From positions 1 through 48,276 of the forward strand of contig CAKZZH010000131.1 in assembly GCA_937885345.1 (NCBI GenBank): a stretch of DNA of 48,276 bases, written 5' to 3'. Source of the stretch: an uncultured Lachnospiraceae bacterium. Lineage in GTDB: Bacteria; Bacillota; Clostridia; Lachnospirales; Lachnospiraceae. A program made the position numbers and the translations under genes. How positions within the stretch are numbered: position 1 is the first letter of the stretch; every line of letters begins with the position of its first letter. This document shows positions 8,309 through 16,518 of this stretch, piece after piece. The notes under the pieces were generated by a model. The model was not told the DNA's origin. It worked only from the letters and a program-made list of their open reading frames with translations, and made no database searches.

Positions 8309-8342
8309 GTCAGGTGCGATATGACTGCTTCTCTTTTCTGTA
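8273..8342. repeat. 35-bp tandem duplication across two convergent gene ends
   Basis: Units 8273-8307 and 8308-8342 differ at three positions and share GGTCAGGTGCGATATGACTG. The first unit holds the last 11 codons of rsmJ; the second, read in reverse, encodes the last residues of the convergent AraC gene. The copy therefore reshaped the end of one of the two proteins. Confidence 0.85.
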
Positions 8343-9107
8343 GGTGGTCGGGGACATTCCTGTGTGTGCCTTGAACTGCCTTGAGAAGTGTTCCAGATTG
8401 TCGTAGCCGCACTCTTTGGCGATCTCACTGACGGAGCTGTTGGTGCTCATTATGAGGTTTGCCGCGCGGTTTATTTTACCGGTGATGATGTCCTGGTTGA
8501 TGCTGTTTCCAAAAAAACTCTTGTAAAGATGCTGAAGATATGAAATGCTCAGACCGAGCTTCTCGGCAATCTCCGAGACTCCCTTGGGACGATATTCGTA
8601 GCTTAGGATCCTGCTTCTGATATTGCGAAGTTCGATCTGATATTCGTTCTGGCGACAGGTGAATTTGAGACTTATCTGGTATTTCTCGCTCAAACGGTGG
8701 AACATCAGGTTGCAAAGCGAGTCCATCATATATTCGTGCTGGGAACCGTTGTTGAAGAATTCGGAATGAAGCTGCTCGTAGAGCATATTGACTTCCTTGT
8801 AATCTGGAATCCTTATGGGAGTGTTGAGCGGAAGACCGAGCTTTTCGAAATAGCGGTTATATTTATCAAATGTAAAATGCATCCAGTCATTTACAAAATG
8901 CCCGTCATCTTTGCGGTATCTCTGGATGTCCTTCGGAGAATATATATAAAATGTATTCTCTTCGACGAGTTCGTACTCCTTGCCGTTGTATACCGAAACA
9001 GGTGTACGAAAGAACAGAAAAAGGTAAGAGCCCAGCGGGTCTTTTCTGTTAATGTCCACGCCGCCGAAGTTGGCGAAGTGAAAGCCCATCGCGTATATTT
9101 TGATCAT
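8310..9107 (-). CDS. AraC family transcriptional regulator
   Basis: A 265-residue regulator. The N-terminal half is a sugar-sensing cupin-like domain; the last 100 residues hold two helix-turn-helix motifs (VSEIAEKLGLS and VSEIAKECGYDNLEHFSRQFK) ending in the family signature GMSPTTYR. It is divergent from the secreted GH51 gene and probably activates it in response to an arabinan-derived sugar. I chose the ATG at 9107, which follows AGGGGG; an ATG 15 bases upstream precedes that site. The C-terminal tail after TYR is written by a tandem duplication shared with rsmJ. Confidence 0.88.
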   Translation of the reverse strand: MIKIYAMGFHFANFGGVDINRKDPLGSYLFLFFRTPVSVYNGKEYELVEENTFYIYSPKDIQRYRKDDGHFVNDWMHFTFDKYNRYFEKLGLPLNTPIRIPDYKEVNMLYEQLHSEFFNNGSQHEYMMDSLCNLMFHRLSEKYQISLKFTCRQNEYQIELRNIRSRILSYEYRPKGVSEIAEKLGLSISYLQHLYKSFFGNSINQDIITGKINRAANLIMSTNSSVSEIAKECGYDNLEHFSRQFKAHTGMSPTTYRKEKQSYRT

Positions 9108-9152
9108 AGATCCCCCTTGCATTCATAGCAGAAATAATCAAATTCTAAACTC

Positions 9153-9181
9153 TTTATATCATATACTTTTAATACATTCAA
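9153..9181 (-). promoter_or_regulatory. Promoter of the AraC gene
   Basis: On the minus strand TTGAAT (9181-9176), a 17-base spacer, then TATAAA (9158-9153). Transcription would start near 9146. Confidence 0.5.
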
Positions 9182-9209
9182 GGGATATATTTGTTTTATG
9201 TAATGTATT
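9171..9209 (+). promoter_or_regulatory. Inverted repeat upstream of GH51, candidate operator
   Basis: AATACATT (9171-9178) and AATGTATT (9202-9209) are exact inverse complements 23 bases apart. They bracket the only stretch that could hold the GH51 promoter (TTCAAG at 9178-9183, 16 bases, TGTAAT at 9200-9205) and the left arm overlaps the -35 box of the divergent regulator gene. Binding by that AraC protein is inference. Confidence 0.35.
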
Positions 9210-9224
9210 TTACGGAGGTTTATG

Positions 9225-11963
9225 ATGAAAAAAAGTATTATTAAAACAGTGGTGGCTATTGGTATGGCTGCTTCTATTGCTGCGGTTGGCGGATGTACGC
9301 CTGCGTCTACGACATCTGCTTCCTCGGCAGATTCGTTTTCAAGTGAGGCATCAGGTTCTGCGTCGAAGGTTGTGATCAATGTTAATGCTGACAATGAGGT
9401 TCATGAGATAAGTGAACTTCTTTACGGTATCTTCATAGAAGATATTAATTTTGCTGCTGATGGCGGACTCTATGCTGAGATGGTTGTTAACAGGTCTTTT
9501 GAATTCAGAAAGCAAGCCAAAAATGACTCTTTTTATGGCTGGAGCGTTGTGGGAGACGCTGATTGCAAAGTTATTTCTGATGATGAAACGGGGTGTCTTA
9601 ACCTCAACAACCCAAGCTATCTCAGCATAGTTAATGCTGCCGATAAGGAAGGCGGAGCGGGTAATAAAGGCTTCCTTGACGGCATGAGCGTTACAGATGG
9701 GGCAAGCTATGATTTCTCTGTATATGCAAGAGGAAAGGACGGATATACCGGCCCTGTTCATATTGCGATAATGCATAACAGCGATGTGATCGCCGAGGGA
9801 GAAATTGATTCGATCACGGATACATGGGCTAGGTATGAGCTTGATCTTACCGTTTCCGGTACATATAACTCAGGCGTTACTCTTCAGGTAACCATCGATT
9901 CGGGAAGCGCAGATATCGATATGGTGTCCCTCTTCCCTCAGGATACTTTCAAGGGAAGAAGCAACGGCCTTCGTAAGGACCTTGCGACCAAACTCGAGGA
10001 GCTTCAGCCTGCATTCCTCAGATTCCCCGGCGGATGCGTTGTTGAGGGCGTAACTCTCAAGAATGCATATGACTGGAAGGATTCGATCGGCGTTGATGAG
10101 AACGGAGATCCTCTTCTCTTTAACGGTACCTACGGTGATGTGGCAGCCCGCAAAATGGGCCAGAACATCTGGACAGATGAGAATGCGACCAATGATGAGA
10201 ATCCTAGTTATATGTCTTATGGTCTTGGATTTTATGAGTATTTCCTTCTTGCCGAGGATATTGGAGCGATAGGCGTTCCTGTTATCAACTGCGGACTTTG
10301 TTGTATGGCACAGGGCAGCGGTTCGGGTCCCGCGCTCGGTACAGAGGAAATGGATTATTATATACAGAGTGCTCTTGATCTTGTTGAGTTCTGCAGGGGC
10401 GATGAGAGTACTACATGGGGTAAAGTAAGAATCGCAATGGGCCATGAAGAGCCTTTTGAACTTAAATATGTAGGTATCGGAAATGAGCAGTGGGGCGATA
10501 AATTCTTCGATCACTATGAAGCGTTCGTAGATGCTTTTATGCAGGCTAAGAAGGATAATCCCGATATGTATGGCGATATCGAGCTTATGTTTACGGCAGG
10601 TCCCGATGATGCCGATTCGGGATACGCAATGTACATCGATGCATATCAGGAGGCCGCTGACTGGCTTAGCAAGCACAGTGATCTTACGATTCAGGATTTT
10701 ACGGGTGCCATAGATCACCATTATTACAATACGCCTTCGTGGTTCCTTTCTCATACGGATTACTATGATGAGGAGAATTACAGCAGGGATGTAGATAATA
10801 TGACAACATCGCCTTATGGCGGAGGAATGAAGGTATTCCTTGGTGAGTATGCCGCCAGGGCCAATAACTGGGAGGCAGCTCTCGGTGAGGCTGCTTATAT
10901 GACCGGACTTGAGCGTAACGGTGACATCGTTGTAATGGCTGCTTATGCGCCTCTTTTCGGTAACCTTGTAGGCCTTCATTGGTCACCCGATCTTATCTGG
11001 TTTAACAATAATACAGTAACATCTTCCGTTAACTACTATGTCCAGAAGGTCTTCTCTCTCAATGCCGGTACAACTCTTCTCGAGTCCGATATGACCGGCG
11101 CCGAAGCTGAGGACAAGGATACTTTATCGGGAATGGTAGGTGTGGCTACATGGGAGACCGCTGCCCGATTCGACAATATCGTCGTAACCGACAATGAGAG
11201 CGGCGAGGTTCTTGCATCCGACGATTTCTCGGGCGATGACAGTGCGTGGACATATATTTCCGACGGTAACTGGAGCGTTACGGACGGACAACTTGTTCAG
11301 AAGAGTAATTCCACCAATACGTTTACATACGGAACAACCGGTACGGCCGCATATTTCGGCGACAATACCTGGACCAATTATACCTATGAGCTTGATGCTA
11401 CCAAGATATCGGGAAATGAGGGCTTCCTTATTCCTTTTGCCGTAGGCGATAAAAACAACAATTTCTTCTGGAATATCGGCGGATGGGGCAATACGGTTTC
11501 ATGCCTCCAGCAGGTTTCTTCCGGAAGCAAATCCGATCAGATTGCCGGAACGGTTAAGAATTGCAGCGTTGATAGCGGTACTACTTATCATCTCAAGATA
11601 GTTGTTACCGACACCAATGTTAAGTGTTACATGGATAACAAGCTTTATATCGATTATGATTATGACGCCGGTACGCTTGCCGATTGCTATCAGGTTGTAA
11701 GTACGGATTCTACGGGCGATATCATCGTTAAGATCGTTAATGTTTCCGGTGAGGACAAAGAGACTAAGATCAATATAAGCGGTGCGGATGTTAAGGACAG
11801 TGCAACCGTATATCAGGTTGCGGGAGCTTCTCTTGCGGATGACAATATACTCGGGCAGCAGGAAGTCGTATCTATGGAGGAATTTGAACTTACGGATGTA
11901 AGCAACGATTATACCTACACCGTGCCTAAGTATTCCGTTACCGTTATCAGATTTCACAGATAA
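9225..11963 (+). CDS. Secreted GH51 alpha-L-arabinofuranosidase lipoprotein
   Basis: Removes terminal alpha-L-arabinofuranose from arabinan or arabinoxylan at the cell surface. The 912-residue protein has a lipoprotein signal peptide (lipobox AVGGC, Cys24) and a Ser/Ala-rich linker to about 48. The GH51 domain starts near 52 (ELLYGIFIEDINF), is interrupted at about 105-240 by a CBM4/9-like beta-sandwich, and continues with GIGNEQWG (acid/base Glu421) and FLGEYAAR (nucleophile Glu541). A LamG-like module lies at about 690-830 and the usual GH51 beta-sandwich ends the protein. Two ATGs are adjacent; the second is better spaced from GGAGG (9214-9218). It is controlled most likely by the divergent AraC gene. 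Confidence 0.9.
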   Translation: MKKSIIKTVVAIGMAASIAAVGGCTPASTTSASSADSFSSEASGSASKVVINVNADNEVHEISELLYGIFIEDINFAADGGLYAEMVVNRSFEFRKQAKNDSFYGWSVVGDADCKVISDDETGCLNLNNPSYLSIVNAADKEGGAGNKGFLDGMSVTDGASYDFSVYARGKDGYTGPVHIAIMHNSDVIAEGEIDSITDTWARYELDLTVSGTYNSGVTLQVTIDSGSADIDMVSLFPQDTFKGRSNGLRKDLATKLEELQPAFLRFPGGCVVEGVTLKNAYDWKDSIGVDENGDPLLFNGTYGDVAARKMGQNIWTDENATNDENPSYMSYGLGFYEYFLLAEDIGAIGVPVINCGLCCMAQGSGSGPALGTEEMDYYIQSALDLVEFCRGDESTTWGKVRIAMGHEEPFELKYVGIGNEQWGDKFFDHYEAFVDAFMQAKKDNPDMYGDIELMFTAGPDDADSGYAMYIDAYQEAADWLSKHSDLTIQDFTGAIDHHYYNTPSWFLSHTDYYDEENYSRDVDNMTTSPYGGGMKVFLGEYAARANNWEAALGEAAYMTGLERNGDIVVMAAYAPLFGNLVGLHWSPDLIWFNNNTVTSSVNYYVQKVFSLNAGTTLLESDMTGAEAEDKDTLSGMVGVATWETAARFDNIVVTDNESGEVLASDDFSGDDSAWTYISDGNWSVTDGQLVQKSNSTNTFTYGTTGTAAYFGDNTWTNYTYELDATKISGNEGFLIPFAVGDKNNNFFWNIGGWGNTVSCLQQVSSGSKSDQIAGTVKNCSVDSGTTYHLKIVVTDTNVKCYMDNKLYIDYDYDAGTLADCYQVVSTDSTGDIIVKIVNVSGEDKETKINISGADVKDSATVYQVAGASLADDNILGQQEVVSMEEFELTDVSNDYTYTVPKYSVTVIRFHR

Positions 11964-12070
11964 TGCCGTCGGCGGAGTTTATCGGTGAAAGGTGCCAAAA
12001 AGTGAATGTTAAAAGTTTACTGTAAAAAACATTAAATAATTAGGTGTGATAGATTCCATAAAATGTGAGA

Positions 12071-12120
12071 AAATACACTTGCACGCTTGGCGGGTTTGTC
12101 CGTCGGCGGCAAGTGTATTT
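12071..12120 (+). promoter_or_regulatory. Long-stem hairpin ahead of the GH5 gene
   Basis: AAATACACTTGC (12071-12082) pairs perfectly with GCAAGTGTATTT (12109-12120) around a 26-base loop in which GGCGG can pair with CCGTC. The 3' arm is followed by ATTATC, a poor U-tract. Only 15 bases separate it from AAAAAGGAG, so a GH5 transcript must start upstream and carry the hairpin. It may end the GH51 transcript, protect the GH5 mRNA, or regulate it. Confidence 0.6.
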
Positions 12121-12147
12121 ATTATCTACTGAAAAAGGAGTGGAAAG

Positions 12148-14523
12148 ATGAAATTATTTAAAAGAGCAATGACAGTTGGGCTCGCTCTTGCAATGTCTGC
12201 TGCAGCGGTTGCATGTACAGGTAAGACATCATCAAGCAGTACATCGTCAAGCGCAGCGTCATCAAGCGCTGATTCGTCAAGTGCCGATTCATCGATCAGT
12301 GATGGCAAGGACTATTCGGTAAAACCCGATACCGATAAGTACATCGAGCTTGCACTTAATGTTTATTACAATGACGGGGATTCAAGCTATTATGCAAATG
12401 AGTCCGGAGAGTCCATCTATGTAACCGAGGACGGGCAGTATACCGTTTCCTTCGATTGCAGCAAAGATCTCTCATCAGACGCAACGAGCGTAGGTGTTAA
12501 CTCACTTACCAATCTCACCGCTATTTACATCCTTGATATGGGTGCTTCAAGCGGCAATCAGTCACCTCTCAAGGCATGTAACATTATGTATGACAAGGTT
12601 GTTGTAGACGGAACAGAGCTTACGATCACACAGACAGAACCTAAGTCAGCATTCAAGTCTTCGGGCGTTTTCGATACCAACGATCCTATTAATGCATGGG
12701 ATGGCTCTTGCGTAGAGGGTGTTGACAGCACGTCAGACCATGTAGCTAATTTTACAGATCTTAACAGACCTACAACTATTTCCGTTACATTTACCCTCTC
12801 CGATATGGATTGGGACGGCAGTTCATCAGGCGGAGACATCGGTTCTTCAGAATCTGCCAATACCTATGTAAACAGTTATAAGATCAGTGATGTGGATTAT
12901 ACTTCCATGACAGCATTAGAGCTTTCAAAGCTTCTTGGAAACGGTATCAACCTTGGTAACACACTTGAGGCTTGCAACCGTTCTGTTCTTGGTACAAGTG
13001 CTCCCGTAAGTTCTTATGAGACTGCTTGGGGCCAGCCTATTACAACTGCAGAGATGATGGTCGGAATGAAGAATTGTGGTTTCGATACCATCAGAATCCC
13101 TGTAGCCTGGACCAATATGATGGATTATGAGAATGATGATTATACGATCAATACCGAATTCGTTGATCGTGTCGAAGAGATCGTTAAGTACGCACTTGAT
13201 GCAGAGATGTTCGTTGTCCTCAATGATCACTGGGACGGTGGTTGGTGGAATCTTTTCGGAACTGCCGAAACCCGCGATAAGGCATGGAAGATATACGAGT
13301 CCATCTGGACAACAGTTTGTGAGAGATTTAAGGATTATCCCGATACTCTTATCTTCGAGTCTGCTAACGAGGAGCTCGGAAACAGTCTTGATACCACAGG
13401 AACGCTCACAACAGACGATAAATACAATCTTACCAATGAGATCAATCAGAAATTCGTTGATATCGTAAGAAACAGCGGTGGAAATAACGATGATCGTTTC
13501 CTTCTTATCGCCGGTTACAATACCGATATCACGCTTACTCTTGACGATCGTTTCAAGATGCCCACAGATACTGCTACGTCCAAGTTATTCCTTTCCGTTC
13601 ACTACTATACACCTTGGAATTACTGCGGTGCCGAGAAGGATGCAAGATGGGGTCTTAAGTCTGAGTATGATGATATGAACAGCCTTCTTAAGTCTCTTAC
13701 CAAATTTACGGATGCCGGTTACGGTATCATCCTTGGTGAGTTCTCAGCAATCCCTGTATATGATTCCTCAACAGGTACTCATACACTTAAGCAGAATACG
13801 GTAGAATTCACAAACAACTTCCTTGATAACTGTGATATTTACAATTATTGTCCTTGCCTGTGGTCTACCGATGATTTCTTCAAGAAGGCTAAGCTTAACA
13901 TGATCACCGGTGAGATTACCGATCTCTTTACCGGCAGATGTTATGCAGAAGAGCTTGCTGCCGGAGATTCCTATCTTACAACTGTTCAGACCAATATGGA
14001 TGCAGCATATGAAGCAGCACCTGAGAAGTATGACGATGTTGAAGAATATGAGCCCGGAACACCCGTTGCATGGATCATGTGGAACGGCGGAGCCGGAACA
14101 TACAGCGTAGGTGATGTATTTAATCCTTCCGATTGTACAGAAGGAATTACCGCTACCAATGTAGTAACTGATGGCGCAGGTACATATACCGTAAGTCTTG
14201 ATTTTGCAGGCGGTAACAGTGGCCTTACATTCGCGGCACTTGCGCTTGCGGACGGTGAGTCACTCTATCCCGATTGTATATTAGATATCAAGGAGATCAC
14301 GGTTGACGGAAATGCCGTTACTCTTACTGCTGATCCTTACACATCATCCGATGATGGCAAGTGTACAAGAGTTAACCTTTACAATCAGTGGGTTAACAAG
14401 CTTCCTGATGATGCAAGAAACGCATCCGGAGATCTTACCAATGCAGATCCTTGTATCTTAGATCCTGCGGATACCGTTAATATCAATAACATCTCGATCA
14501 CATTTGAACTTATTGTTCCTTGA
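12148..14523 (+). CDS. Secreted GH5 endoglucanase-like lipoprotein
   Basis: An endo-beta-glucanase of the GH5_4 type (cellulose, mixed-linkage glucan or xyloglucan). The 791-residue protein has a lipobox AVAC (Cys23) and a Ser-rich linker to about 52. A beta-sandwich module occupies about 65-218. The catalytic barrel runs from about 255 (NGINLGNTLEA) to 630, with IPVAW at 317-321, NDHWDGGWW at 359-367, acid/base Glu408 in ESANEE, SVHYYTPW at 483-490 and nucleophile Glu531 in LGEFSA. A second beta-sandwich (about 665-791) resembles the first (shared TYTVS, VDG and NISITFEL-like positions), so the enzyme carries duplicated, probably glycan-binding modules on both sides. The ribosome binding site AAAAAGGAG is strong. 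A terminator follows. Confidence 0.88.
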   Translation: MKLFKRAMTVGLALAMSAAAVACTGKTSSSSTSSSAASSSADSSSADSSISDGKDYSVKPDTDKYIELALNVYYNDGDSSYYANESGESIYVTEDGQYTVSFDCSKDLSSDATSVGVNSLTNLTAIYILDMGASSGNQSPLKACNIMYDKVVVDGTELTITQTEPKSAFKSSGVFDTNDPINAWDGSCVEGVDSTSDHVANFTDLNRPTTISVTFTLSDMDWDGSSSGGDIGSSESANTYVNSYKISDVDYTSMTALELSKLLGNGINLGNTLEACNRSVLGTSAPVSSYETAWGQPITTAEMMVGMKNCGFDTIRIPVAWTNMMDYENDDYTINTEFVDRVEEIVKYALDAEMFVVLNDHWDGGWWNLFGTAETRDKAWKIYESIWTTVCERFKDYPDTLIFESANEELGNSLDTTGTLTTDDKYNLTNEINQKFVDIVRNSGGNNDDRFLLIAGYNTDITLTLDDRFKMPTDTATSKLFLSVHYYTPWNYCGAEKDARWGLKSEYDDMNSLLKSLTKFTDAGYGIILGEFSAIPVYDSSTGTHTLKQNTVEFTNNFLDNCDIYNYCPCLWSTDDFFKKAKLNMITGEITDLFTGRCYAEELAAGDSYLTTVQTNMDAAYEAAPEKYDDVEEYEPGTPVAWIMWNGGAGTYSVGDVFNPSDCTEGITATNVVTDGAGTYTVSLDFAGGNSGLTFAALALADGESLYPDCILDIKEITVDGNAVTLTADPYTSSDDGKCTRVNLYNQWVNKLPDDARNASGDLTNADPCILDPADTVNINNISITFELIVP

Positions 14524-14550
14524 TCGACGATTGACTGATATATAAAATAA

Positions 14551-14593
14551 AGGCGAATTTGTTGACCAGCTTCGGTTGCAAATTCGCCTTTTT
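14551..14593 (+). terminator. Rho-independent terminator after GH5
   Basis: AGGCGAATTTG (14551-14561) and CAAATTCGCCT (14579-14589) form an 11-bp perfect stem followed by TTTTTA. The A-run before the stem would let it work for the convergent HAD gene as well. Confidence 0.85.
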
Positions 14594-14604
14594 ATTGTTA
14601 TGGG

Positions 14605-15240
14605 TTATGCGAGGATTGACGGGATATCCGCAAATGCCTCGATGCTATAATCGGACTCTACTGCGCTCCCGAAGCCGTAAGAGGCCCATATAAACGCCGT
14701 GCCGGCCTCGATGCTTGATTCTTTATCAAGTGCCGTATCTCCGATGTATACGGGGCTCTTAAGGTTGTCGCTCTCCACGATAAGTTTTATGTTATCGGCT
14801 TTGGGAAGATTGTTATCACCGTAGCAGAGATGCTTTTTGAAGAATCCCTTGGTCCCGTAATATTCATAAAATGCTTCAATATAGCCTGTCTGACAGTTGC
14901 TTACGATATATAGCGGAAATCTCCCGGATAATATTTCGAGAGTTTCTTTGACTCCGGGGTAGAGTATTCCACCGTTTGCGGCAATGTATTCGTTTTCATG
15001 ATCCATGGCTTTCTTGAATGCGGGCCATATTTCATTGAAATCCCTGTCCGGAAAAAGAGCGAGGCAGATATTCTCCATTGTCTTGCCAAAGAGCTTCTCG
15101 AGCTCCGGGACGGTGCATATTTTATCGATTCCGCTCTTTGCAAAGGACTCATTCCAGGAGAGCATTACGGCCTCTCTGGTGTCCCAGATGGTTCCGTCCA
15201 TATCAAAAATTATTCCGTCGCAGTTATTGATCTGTTTCAT
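14605..15240 (-). CDS. HAD family phosphatase
   Basis: A 211-residue haloacid-dehalogenase-type hydrolase with the nucleophile motif DMDGT (Asp13, Asp15), a VSNCQ motif II near the middle and a YIGDTALD motif IV, with a helical cap between them as in phosphoglycolate phosphatase or beta-phosphoglucomutase relatives. The start at 15240 is preceded by GAGGG at 5 bases; an ATG 6 bases upstream would abut that site. The open frame continues far upstream across the neighbouring GTPase gene, but that extension is antisense noise. Substrate unknown. Confidence 0.82.
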   Translation of the reverse strand: MKQINNCDGIIFDMDGTIWDTREAVMLSWNESFAKSGIDKICTVPELEKLFGKTMENICLALFPDRDFNEIWPAFKKAMDHENEYIAANGGILYPGVKETLEILSGRFPLYIVSNCQTGYIEAFYEYYGTKGFFKKHLCYGDNNLPKADNIKLIVESDNLKSPVYIGDTALDKESSIEAGTAFIWASYGFGSAVESDYSIEAFADIPSILA

Positions 15241-15276
15241 AATCATCCCTCTGATATTTGGTGTTTGAACTGTTTT

Positions 15277-15305
15277 TTTATAACATATATTTAGCACCTT
15301 GGCAA
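15277..15305 (-). promoter_or_regulatory. Promoter of the HAD gene
   Basis: Minus-strand TTGCCA (15305-15300), 17 bases, TATAAA (15282-15277), back to back with the promoter of the GTPase pair. Confidence 0.55.
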
Positions 15306-15314
15306 CCAAAAAAC

Positions 15315-15343
15315 TTGCAACACAGGGCGATGTGAGATAGAAT
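15315..15343 (+). promoter_or_regulatory. Promoter of the GTPase pair
   Basis: TTGCAA (15315-15320), a 17-base spacer, TAGAAT (15338-15343), 48 bases before the first GTPase start codon. Confidence 0.5.
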
Positions 15344-15390
15344 TTAGCTGTATAAGCCGAATGGACGGGGTTCTTGAAATGGGGTGAATC

Positions 15391-16518
15391 ATGAAGACTC
15401 GCGATGCCGAGGAGGCAGCAAATGCACTGCTTGCCACTCTCGATAAAATGAATAAAGCACTTCCGAGGCTTAATGTCATGGTACTCGGTAAGACAGGCGT
15501 GGGCAAAAGCACTCTGATCAACAATATGTTTGGCGAGAGGCTTGCGGACGTAGGTATCGGAAAGCCTGTCACCAATTCGATAACCAGGTATGAGAAGGAG
15601 GATTTTCCTCTTACGATATATGACACTCCGGGGCTTGAACTTGACGGTGATAACAGCCTTGAAGAGATTTATAAAGAGATTACGGACTGTATAAGTGACG
15701 GTGTTAAAAAGGCGAAACGTACGGGGGATATGGATCATGCTGTGCACTGTGTATGGTACTGTGTCAATTCCGCCTCGCATCGTTTCGAAGAAGCGGAAAA
15801 GAATTTTATAACCAGGATCACGGCTGAGACGAGAAGATTCGATGTGCCGGTTATAATAGTTATGACGCAGTCTTTCCTTAAGAGGGACACCAAGGAACTT
15901 GCTCAGGAGATTGAGAAGGAGGATCTTGGCGCATTTGCGGTGATCCCGGTGCTTGCCGAAGATTATGAAATTGATGAGGATTACACTGTCAAGGCGTATG
16001 GGCTTGCAAAGCTTGCGCGCACAATGGACGAGGTGATCCCGTCTGCGCTTAAGGAGACGCTTGCGGCGGTGCAGAAGGTCAGCATCCGCCTTAAAGTAAC
16101 CAGAGCGACCGCGATCGTTACTATGTATGCCGCGGCTGCCACAGCGCTTGCGAGAGCGGTCGTAGTGCCCTATGTTGACCAGCTCATACTTTATCCCAAG
16201 CAGATAAAGATGCTTGCACATATTTCGTCCGTGTTCGGCGTGAATTTGAGCGATGAGGCCGCCGGGGCAATTGCCGGGACGGTTATAGGCGATGGCAAGA
16301 AGATCAATAAAATAAAAGGCCCCGGGCACATTGCGACTGCCGTACTTACCGGCAGTATTGCGGCCGGCATGACTACGACTCTCGGAAATGCTTATATAAG
16401 CACCATGGTGGCGTATGCCAAGGGAGAAATAACAGAAGAAGAAATAGGAGGCTATTATGGGTTACAATGTGGAGGATGTTGCGGACAAGATCATAGATAC
16501 CATCAAGCAGACCAATAA
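15391..16518 (+). CDS. GTPase with hydrophobic C-terminal region, paralogue 1
   Basis: A P-loop GTPase of 375 residues: GKTGVGKST at 33-41, DTPG at 78-81, and a TQSF at 159-162 in place of the usual NKxD base-recognition motif. From about 225 it becomes Ala/Gly-rich and hydrophobic, as in YcjF/DUF697 or IRG-like GTPases that touch membranes. It is clearly a paralogue of the next gene (same WYCV-SASHRFEEAEK segment). The two proteins align until about residue 358; the last 17 residues here are simply the next gene's start read in another frame, so the C-terminus is shorter than in its paralogue. A weak TGGGGTG precedes the ATG. Function unknown. Confidence 0.75.
   Translation: MKTRDAEEAANALLATLDKMNKALPRLNVMVLGKTGVGKSTLINNMFGERLADVGIGKPVTNSITRYEKEDFPLTIYDTPGLELDGDNSLEEIYKEITDCISDGVKKAKRTGDMDHAVHCVWYCVNSASHRFEEAEKNFITRITAETRRFDVPVIIVMTQSFLKRDTKELAQEIEKEDLGAFAVIPVLAEDYEIDEDYTVKAYGLAKLARTMDEVIPSALKETLAAVQKVSIRLKVTRATAIVTMYAAAATALARAVVVPYVDQLILYPKQIKMLAHISSVFGVNLSDEAAGAIAGTVIGDGKKINKIKGPGHIATAVLTGSIAAGMTTTLGNAYISTMVAYAKGEITEEEIGGYYGLQCGGCCGQDHRYHQADQ

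Noticed and set aside
9870..10979. Minus-strand open frame of 369 codons
   Set aside because: Antisense to the GH51 catalytic domain and lacking a ribosome binding site or recognisable motif.
15241..16329. Upstream extension of the HAD frame to 574 codons
   Set aside because: The extension is antisense to the first GTPase gene, while a proper ribosome binding site and promoter exist for the start at 15240.
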